Source: Ciona intestinalis
Taxonomy: Eukaryota; Chordata; Ascidiacea; Phlebobranchia; Cionidae
Assembly (NCBI RefSeq): GCF_000224145.3
Contig: NC_020170.2
Span: 696,914 to 760,913, forward strand
Length of the DNA stretch: 64,000 nucleotides
Direction: 5' to 3'
Under the pieces are notes generated by a model. It saw only the letters and a program-made list of their open reading frames with translations. It was not told the DNA's origin and did no database searches. A program made the translations under genes and the position numbers. This document shows positions 57,037 through 64,000 of this stretch, one piece after another (the stretch's first letter is position 1; every line of letters begins with the position of its first letter).

Positions 57037-57992
57037 GGTCCTACTAAAACACGCCCGGCGGGGCCCGGTGGGGCCCGGTGGAAAAAAATATACTAAAACA
57101 CGCCCGGTGCGGGGCCCGGTGGGGCCCGGTGGGACCCGGTGAGGACCCGGTGTTACGAGTCAGACTAAAACACGCCCGGTGGGGGGCCCGGTGAGTATTT
57201 CTTGAAAAGGGAGCTTTCCCTATTCAAGATCCACCAAAATGTGATGCGTGTGTTCAGATTTTTAGCCTAATGAGACCCACGAGTTGAGTTTTTTGAAAAT
57301 TAACTTTGATTATGGATGTACGAAGTTTGTTTCGTTGTACACTTACATAATGAACTGTATTTTTAGCAAAAGTTTATTCGTTAAATTTGGTTAATAGGGG
57401 GTGGGGTAAGATGAGNNNNNNNNNNNNNNNNNNNNNNNNNNNNNNNNNNNNNNNNNNNNNNNNNNAACTGTAAAAGACGAACAATGTAACTTGTAAAACG
57501 AAAAATGTAGATATTAGACATGATGTGTCTTTTAGTTAGCGTGTTAGGCTTTTACGTATTCGGACAAGCCCTCAGTAGCGCGATCCCACGTTTGTTTCCG
57601 TTTTAGCAGAGCGATAATTAAAGGACTTGCGAATTACGTGTCCATTTTCATCATCATGTTTTATTTCCTATGCACATTTTGTTTCAGCGATGACGTGTGA
57701 AGCAAGAATGTAATTTCTATCACCGAAAATCGCCATCTTTATGCTTTGAAGACAGACAATATCTTCCAATTTTTTCACAAGTTCTGTTTCACACACGCAT
57801 TTTGGTGGCTCTTGCATAGGGAAAGCTCCCCTTTCAAGAAATACTCACCGGGCCCCCCACCGGGCGTGTTTTAGTATGACTCGTAACACCGGGTCCTCAC
57901 CGGGTCCCACCGGGCCCCACCGGGCCCCGCACCGGGCGTGTTTTAGTATATTTTTTTCCACCGGGCCCCGCCGGGCGTGTTTTAGTAGGACC
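57037..57992. mobile_element. Non-autonomous element with long GC-rich inverted arms (foldback-like)
   Basis: The left arm (about 57037-57252) and right arm (about 57792-57992) are near-perfect reverse complements. Both start TCCTACTAAAACACGCCCGG from the outside. Each arm holds three copies of ACTAAAACACGCCCGG and stacked GGGCCCGGTGG units, so the arms are internally repetitive. The left arm carries one extra GGGCCCGGTGG unit. The interior has no coding sequence and contains a MITE-like end (near 57396) followed by the 50-N gap. No clear target-site duplication was found. The GC content is unlike the surrounding AT-rich DNA. Confidence 0.75.
57416..57465. other. Assembly gap (50 N)
   Basis: Fifty consecutive N bases inside the inverted-repeat element, directly after a MITE-like left end (GTGGGGTAAGATGAG). 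The round number suggests a placeholder length. Confidence 0.95.
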
Positions 57993-58016
57993 CCCTGTAT
58001 TGGCGGGTTCTTTTTA

Positions 58017-58070
58017 TTAGTGCATGTCCGCTATGTCCACAATATTCACTACATAGTGGACATGCACTAA
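58017..58070. repeat. Palindrome upstream of ALKBH8
   Basis: Arms TTAGTGCATGTCCGCTATGT (58017-58036) and ACATAGTGGACATGCACTAA (58051-58070) are inverted with one mismatch around a 14-base loop. It lies about 100 bases before the ALKBH8 ATG. Confidence 0.7.
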
Positions 58071-58168
58071 TTAAAGAGACCGTGTATTGGCCATATATAC
58101 TTCGAATTTCATTAATCACTTACGCTTTACATTAAATATATTCAAAGGTGATAAAGTTAAGAACAACT

Positions 58169-59950
58169 ATGAGTGAAGCATTAAAGAAAAGACAAGAAAA
58201 AAAGAAAAGAAAAATATGTGCAAAACTGCAGGCATATGGTTTACAAATCGACTGTAACCCAACTTCAACCGTTGTTATTGCCAATGCAGGAATTGGTAAT
58301 ATGGTTTGTTCAACTGAACTTACACATTTGGTTTCGCAATATGGAGACTGCATATTGCTAAAACTTGACGGCAAATCTTATGCAGTTGTACAATACAAGA
58401 ACACAGAATCAGCTAAATATGCTGCAGAATCACTAGAAGGTCATCAAATGGTGAAACAGACTAAGAATGAGTTTGCAACGTTTTATTGTTTTTACTTGAA
58501 TAATATTCCACAAGAAGATGTGATATTCGCAGAAGAGAAAAGTGACCTTCCAAATGGTTTGATTAAAATTGAAAACTTTCTTAACAAAGAAGAAGAACAG
58601 GCCCTCATCAACTGCATACAACACGACATTAGCATTTTATCCAATGATCATGTTTCTGAAAAGTTAAAACACCGTACTGTGTTGCACTATGGGTATAAAT
58701 TCCGTTATGGTACAAACGATGTTGATATTAACAATCCTATTAGTGAAGGTCTTCCAAACTACATTGAAAATCTATTGGATCGAATTATGGCTACAGGATA
58801 TCTACCATCAAGGCCAGACCAACTCACCATTAACATGTATGAGCCTGGAGATGGTATACCCCCACATACTGATAACACAAGATCCTTTGATGGTGTGTTA
58901 TCCACTGTAAGCTTGGGTTCACATACTGTTATGAACTTTAGTAAAGAAGGTGCTGAAAGAATAGATGTGTGTGTCGAGCCGCGTACTTTATTTTTATTTA
59001 CTGGTGAATCAAGATATGAGTGGAGACATGGCATCCAGCAAAGAAAGTTTGATATTTTAGATCAGGGGAAAAAAATAACCACTCGGACCATTAGGTATTC
59101 TTTGACATTTCGAACAGTTGTAAAAGATGCCGGAAAAAGTGGGTGTACACAAAAAGAGGAGTTTTTGATTCCAGAAAATGAGTCCGATGCAAATTCCCTT
59201 GAAAGTTCTCATGTTCATTCTGTCTATGATAAAATTGCCGATCACTTCTCATCAACTAGAGAAAAACCATGGCCTCATGTTGTGGAATTCTTGCAAAGTC
59301 TGCCTCGTGCATCAGTTGTATTGGATGTTGGTTGTGGAAGTGGAAGATATCTTGGTGTTTGTCAACAACACTTTATGCTTGGCTGCGATCGCAGCGTGTC
59401 TCTTATTAATATCTGTAAACAGAAAAATTTTCCATCTTTTGTATGCAACGGTTTAAAGCTTCCAGTGCGAGAAGGAAGTTTTGATGCTTGTATATGCATT
59501 GCTGTTATTCACCATTATGCCACAGAGAAGCGTAGAATTCAAGCTATTAAAGAACTTCTAAGAGCAGTAAGAATAGGTGGGAAAATTCTCATTTATGCAT
59601 GGGCCATTGAACAAACATGTAACAACGTAAAATCAAAATATCTTAAAAAGAATGCGGTCACATCAAACCAGGAACACATTGAGTCTGATGTTTCAAGCCC
59701 AAAAGATGGAAAGCAAAAGTTAGCGGTTCATGTTAACAGGACATTATTTGTTCAGCAAGATCTTTTAGTTCCGTGGAAATCAAAAAATGTTAACAGTAAA
59801 AGTAACAACTCATGCTCAACTTATTTAAGATATTATCATGTGTTTAAAGAAAATGAACTGCAATCACTTTGCTCTCAAATAACTGAATGCTCTGTGTTAA
59901 AGTCTTATCATGACAATGGTAACTGGTGTGTTATTCTCGAAAAAGTATAA
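58169..59950 (+). CDS. ALKBH8: ALKBH8-like tRNA hydroxylase / methyltransferase, intronless
   Basis: Bifunctional wobble-uridine enzyme: the C-terminal methyltransferase makes mcm5U and the AlkB domain hydroxylates it in some tRNAs. 593 aa in one open frame. The frame is open from 58148, but that codon is GTG; the first ATG is 58169. Domains: RRM-like region (about 20-110), AlkB Fe(II)/2-oxoglutarate domain (about 125-325) with iron ligands in HTD (His233, Asp235) and RHGI (His287) and the TRTIRYSLTFR 2-oxoglutarate arm, then an SAM methyltransferase (about 355-593) with LDVGCGSGRYLG, IAVIHHYATEKRRIQA, HVNRTLFVQQD and NWCVILEKV. The order and family ending match vertebrate ALKBH8. The CxC zinc-ligand motif between the AlkB and methyltransferase domains of human ALKBH8 is not evident. 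Poly(A) signal AATAAA at 59974-59979. All other genes here are multi-exon. Confidence 0.95.
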   Translation: MSEALKKRQEKKKRKICAKLQAYGLQIDCNPTSTVVIANAGIGNMVCSTELTHLVSQYGDCILLKLDGKSYAVVQYKNTESAKYAAESLEGHQMVKQTKNEFATFYCFYLNNIPQEDVIFAEEKSDLPNGLIKIENFLNKEEEQALINCIQHDISILSNDHVSEKLKHRTVLHYGYKFRYGTNDVDINNPISEGLPNYIENLLDRIMATGYLPSRPDQLTINMYEPGDGIPPHTDNTRSFDGVLSTVSLGSHTVMNFSKEGAERIDVCVEPRTLFLFTGESRYEWRHGIQQRKFDILDQGKKITTRTIRYSLTFRTVVKDAGKSGCTQKEEFLIPENESDANSLESSHVHSVYDKIADHFSSTREKPWPHVVEFLQSLPRASVVLDVGCGSGRYLGVCQQHFMLGCDRSVSLINICKQKNFPSFVCNGLKLPVREGSFDACICIAVIHHYATEKRRIQAIKELLRAVRIGGKILIYAWAIEQTCNNVKSKYLKKNAVTSNQEHIESDVSSPKDGKQKLAVHVNRTLFVQQDLLVPWKSKNVNSKSNNSCSTYLRYYHVFKENELQSLCSQITECSVLKSYHDNGNWCVILEKV

Positions 59951-59979
59951 TTGTTGTTATTGTTTAATTTGTTAATAAA

Positions 59980-60904
59980 TTTTCGCAATGCCTATTTTGT
60001 TTCTTCGTAAATGCTATGTATGGAAAAGAAAAATGTCTTTACTAACTTTGAAAAATTATGAAGGTTAACTGACTTGTCAACCTAACGGCAATTACTTTTT
60101 GTCACAGTTTTCTTTAAAAATGTTAATAATAAAAATGTTAGTAATAATGAGTTTCACCTACCACAAATAAAGTTTTAAAACGTTTACATCGTAGTCTGAA
60201 AATTTAATTTTCTTCGGGTTGGATAAGCACGATTGAGTGCAGCTTCAGTTTTTTTATTTTCTAATTCAAATGGAACTATTGGAATACAATACTTATTTTA
60301 TCTTTATGTCTTCTAGGGGTATTTGGTTTAGCTATTAAAATAATTACATACTTTTGGTTCAGTGTTAATCCTGCATTGAAAAGAGGTGTAATGAAGAAAA
60401 ATAATAACAGACTAAATTTTTTTCACAACTGCCTCTTCGAAGTTATAATCATAAAATCATTGGTATTAATTTCTATTCAGTCCATGAGTTTAAAACACAG
60501 CACTTTTTTTTACAGAATAAAGAAGTTTATAACTTAAGTTATAAAAGTTAGTTAAGACTCACCTTGAATGAAAGATGTTGTTAGGCTATGTCCGTAACTT
60601 ATTTAATGAATTGTCGCATTTTGTGACATAAGTAGGTATTTGTATTTGATTACTTGAGATTTGAGAAGTGTACAAATAAAGTTAGGAGAATTTCACTATT
60701 TTAAGTGATTTATTTCTCCTACTCGGGGTAGTGTTTGGAAATATAGTTCACAAAGACAATATACTGTTTCATGAAATTGTGGCCTATCTGATAAAAAGTA
60801 AACAAGGCTCAATGTAAACATAATAATTTGCTTTTTCCACCAGGGAAACCTTACTGTTTGCAAGAACACCAATGCATTAACAGAACACAGTTTTTTTTTC
60901 TCAT
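59980..60904. other. Convergent intergenic region, ALKBH8 / nucleotidyltransferase
   Basis: About 0.9 kb, AT-rich, between two converging 3' ends. No exon or repeat recognised. Confidence 0.4.
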
Positions 60905-60918
60905 TTTATTAAAAAATG

Positions 60919-63900
60919 TTACAGTGAAGATATTCTATTGGTTGGCAATAACAATGTAGGACTCCAATCTTCTTCCTGTTAAAACAAAAATCATTTTTGA
61001 TATTATTCTATTTTAATAAACAAGTTATTCTATTTTAATAAACAAGTTGTTCTATTTTAATAAACAAGTTGTTTTATTTTAATAAACATTGTTTTTTATT
61101 GTTGATTAATCATAAAATATTTGTTTTTGTACCTCACATATTTCATGAGTTAAAGATTGACACCTTTTCAATGATTCTTTAAAAACTTTAACAATTAAAG
61201 GCAAAGTTTTTGAATTTAAACTGGAACCAAGGTTCCTGTGTAGCTCAAATGGATCCTCAATCCGAAAACGACCTTTGTGCCACAGCCTAGATAAACTTGG
61301 GTACTGTGGAATGAACGATAGTTATTTATCTTTGCATAGTGAGGCAAAAAAACAGTTATTATGTATGTACCTTAATTGTCATTTGCCCTGTATTAATGAC
61401 AAATTTAACAACACATTAGTTATAACTCGATTAGAGCAAATATTAGTTAATGTTCTTGCCGCATTAGAGCAAATATTAGTTAATGTTCTTGCCGCACACA
61501 ATAGCAGCAACATTGAGCATCACACCCAGTACCTTTTTGTTACAATGCACCACAAAGCTACGGTCCAACATTGTGGAAGACTTTACTAGTTGCATTGCGA
61601 ATTTAAACAAGATTGCAAAAAACACTGCTGGTCTCAGAAAGTAAGATATATTATTATTGTTGTAATTTACCAGCAGATTTAAATTTAAACTGACAGGAAG
61701 TGAATAAAAAGACAAAACATGTGGTCTGTGGAATAGACCAAATGTCCACCAACAATACAAAACAACCGAACCTGTTGATATATTTTCTCTTTCGACGATA
61801 AAAATCCATGTTGGCGAATTGTTATGACACAGTTACCGTTAATAAAGTCATCAGTGTTGGTGTAAAAATGAAGCATTCCCATCCATAGTTCACCACAGCT
61901 CATCCTATTTTGGTTGAACTTTGGCCAAATGGATTTCTAGTAAACATTTAGGTTTATTTATGACTGTAGTTTAAACAAACCTAAAATTAATCTTACAAGG
62001 AAACAGCAATAAAAAGATTCACCACCGACATTGGCATAATGTTTAGAGACCAACAATTTTTGAAAGAACAAAAAAAGTATACAGAACACCAAGACCATAG
62101 ATAAATTTACAAAAGATAAAAACACACTAGCATTTCAGCACACCATCTTGTTAAAAGCAGTTTACAACTTACCAACTCCTGATTCGATTGCTTGAAATAA
62201 TAAGTGCTGTAACCATCTACCATCTGTACTTGTGCTTTTGTATCATTTGCTTTAAGCTGAAGGAAGAATTACAAAAGTAACAATTTAAAAAAAAGCATAC
62301 AATGATTACACGACACAAAGCAATCTTTTAATCACTATTAAACAATGCTTCATACAGTTTAATAATTATGTTTGTCTCATTGAAAAAAGTGGTAAACAGG
62401 TAAGCATAATTACTAAAAAAAAGTTATCTAAAAATATAGTCCATACCATTAGTTTCCAGCCTGTGGTGCTAGTTTGTTTAGATAAGTGATATAAAATATG
62501 AGAAAAAATAATATTTATCTGTTATGCATTTTGTAGAAGTTGATCCTGACTGTATCAGAGGGCTGTTAGAATAGTTCGTAATATATTGAAACGAATTTGC
62601 ACTTACTTCTTGTAAAACTGGGAGCACTGGTGTGTCTATTTGCTGAAGATAGAACAGTACCATAATTGTGTAAGCATAAGAAGACATATAGCCATGGAAT
62701 GGACCAACCACATTACACTGTTTCACCAAGTACTTAATAAGATGTACAAGCACCAGACATCTTTCATCTATCTTTGAATAGCGATGAAGTAATTTGGAAT
62801 TGTAGATCGGCTGGGAATAGTTGTTTTGATATAGTTTAATAAAGTCATCCTAAACTGTTAATGTGTTGTACAAGTGTTTTAGGTGTTTTCAGGTGAAAAT
62901 TTTTATCCTGTAAGAATATTTCAAAGAGTTTCGAATGTGGTTTGTAAATGTTTCTACTTTTGATGAGCGAAAAACAATGCTAAACAGTATTCTAAACCTT
63001 ACAAAGTTAAAGAGCCACTCATATCAATATATTACACCTACTTACCCATTCATTGTTCAATGAGAATTCGAAATGTAAACTGCTTTTCTTGTGAATGCAT
63101 TTTATGATTGGAACGCGAGAATGAATGTATTCAACGTCATTAAACTGCTTACACTTTTTTAGACATCTCACAATTTGTTCAAAATGTTTCCTCTGTTTAT
63201 TTTGCTGAAATAAAAACTAAGTTTTTAGTCTGCTCACTATCAACACTCAATAATAATTGCACTTACAGGACTGAATCATTAGACATGCAAAAAATATTAA
63301 AATAATAACCCATAGAATTATATTCATGATAGTTTGTAAGTTGGCAATAGATTTATAAAATAAAACACCGATGTTATATTATATGCCGCAATAACAAAAG
63401 CTTACCTTTGTATTTGGTAAATTAGACAAACACACATCAACGTCGGAATCTTTTGAACCAAACCCATTGACAGATGAACCAAATAACTTTAATGTTAGTG
63501 AAGGATGAAAAGTCTTCTTGAGGTATTTTTTAATGTTTTGAAAAATCATTTGACGGTTAATATAGTGTGCTCTTGACAAAGCAACTTTTTCTGAAAAATA
63601 TTTATACAATTTTTATTATTGTAGGATACATAAACCTGTGAAAGTTGTTGCAAAGAAAATGTGATTGTTGCATGATACTAGATATAATAATACATTTATG
63701 CTTTTTTTTAGATTTAGCAAGGGTAAGAAACTATACTACTAAGTAAGAAAGAAATATTCCTAAAATGTAAACCAAGATATTCAATTGAACAAACAACAAA
63801 ACTTACTATAATATCTTAAGCATAGTTCATTTAAAGCATCGCAGTTTTCTTTCCCCTCAAATGTTCTGTTAAGAAACAGCTTTAAACATTATATATTTCA

Positions 63901-64000
63901 AACAGCTTGCATAGGTGTGGTCATGACAAACTTACTCAACTACTTCCTTGTGGTTGTCACTTAATTTGCATTTGAGGCTGATGGCAGCAGATTGCTGCAA
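60919..64000 (-). CDS. GLD2/TUTase-type non-canonical nucleotidyltransferase (partial at the 5' end)
   Basis: DNA-polymerase-beta-like terminal nucleotidyltransferase that adds A or U to RNA 3' ends. Exons 5' to 3': 63936->64000, 63807-63865, 63406-63590, 63046-63204, 62607-62849, 62173-62256, 61767-61936, 61133-61286, 60919-60975 (stop TAA 60921-60919). Evidence: LFGSSVNGFGSKDSDVDVCL (helical-turn GS plus two metal Asp), RVPIIKC then LHFEFSLNN, GYMSSYAYTIMVLFYL, GELWMGMLHFYTNTDDF, and the PAP-associated ending IEDPFELHRNLGSSLNS. The third metal carboxylate, Asp in relatives (EFDLNVNN in human GLD2), is Glu here. The acceptor at 61936 and donor at 61767 were chosen because they restore phase. 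Closest by eye to TENT2/GLD2, but TUT4/7-type enzymes are also possible. Poly(A) signal at 60905-60910. Confidence 0.88.
61003..61090. repeat. 22-bp tandem repeat, four units
   Basis: Four units of TTATTCTATTTTAATAAACA+AG with minor changes, in the last intron of the nucleotidyltransferase gene. Confidence 0.9.
61430..61495. repeat. 33-bp perfect tandem duplication
   Basis: Two identical 33-base units begin ATTAGAGCAAATATTAGTTA, in an intron of the nucleotidyltransferase gene. The surrounding text looks like a decayed SINE body. Confidence 0.9.

Noticed and set aside
58148..58168. Extension of ALKBH8 to an upstream start
   Set aside because: The codon at 58148 is GTG. The first ATG is 58169.

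Overview
The window looks like nuclear DNA of an ascidian tunicate, most likely Ciona. The sequence is AT-rich and the introns are short (tens of bases to a few kb). Gene content is chordate-like (reelin, a CRF-type receptor, ALKBH8). A ~190-200 bp TA-flanked miniature inverted-repeat element recurs more than twenty times, alongside a tRNA-derived SINE. I rebuilt eight protein-coding genes by hand from six-frame peptides plus GT/AG splice signals. I checked codon phase at every junction. Phase closes everywhere except one join in the CLC gene; in the TENT gene two splice sites were chosen to make it close.

Layout: (1) 22-16861, minus strand: the 5' part of reelin, 31 exons, running off the left edge. 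(2) 18535-24372, minus: a cholinesterase-fold membrane protein, 13 exons, with all three catalytic residues replaced. (3) 25978-35045, plus: a class B GPCR closest to corticotropin-releasing-factor receptors, 11 exons. (4) 36563-44376, minus: a CLC chloride/proton transporter with two CBS domains. (5) 45479-50706, plus: a secreted alpha-amylase ending in two trefoil domains, 14 exons. (6) 51832-56703, minus: DPH2, 9 exons. (7) 58169-59950, plus: ALKBH8, one uninterrupted exon. (8) 60919-64000, minus: a GLD2/TUTase-type nucleotidyltransferase, running off the right edge.

Repeats: the MITE family is concentrated between 18 and 50 kb and is nearly absent from the reelin gene. Two copies abut CLC splice sites and one is a head-to-tail dimer. 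SINE copies and remnants sit mainly in reelin introns and near DPH2. Between DPH2 and ALKBH8 lies a ~956 bp element with long GC-rich inverted arms built from internal repeats; it contains the only assembly gap (50 N at 57416-57465).

How the genes relate: most neighbours are unrelated in function. DPH2 (diphthamide on eEF2) and ALKBH8 (wobble-uridine modification of tRNA) are divergent neighbours that both tune translation elongation. The strongest unusual signals are the triple-dead cholinesterase-like protein, the amylase-trefoil fusion, the CLC with a GPEGP gate motif, MITE-derived splice context, and the inverted-repeat element at 57 kb. I saw no CRISPR array, rRNA or functional tRNA gene.
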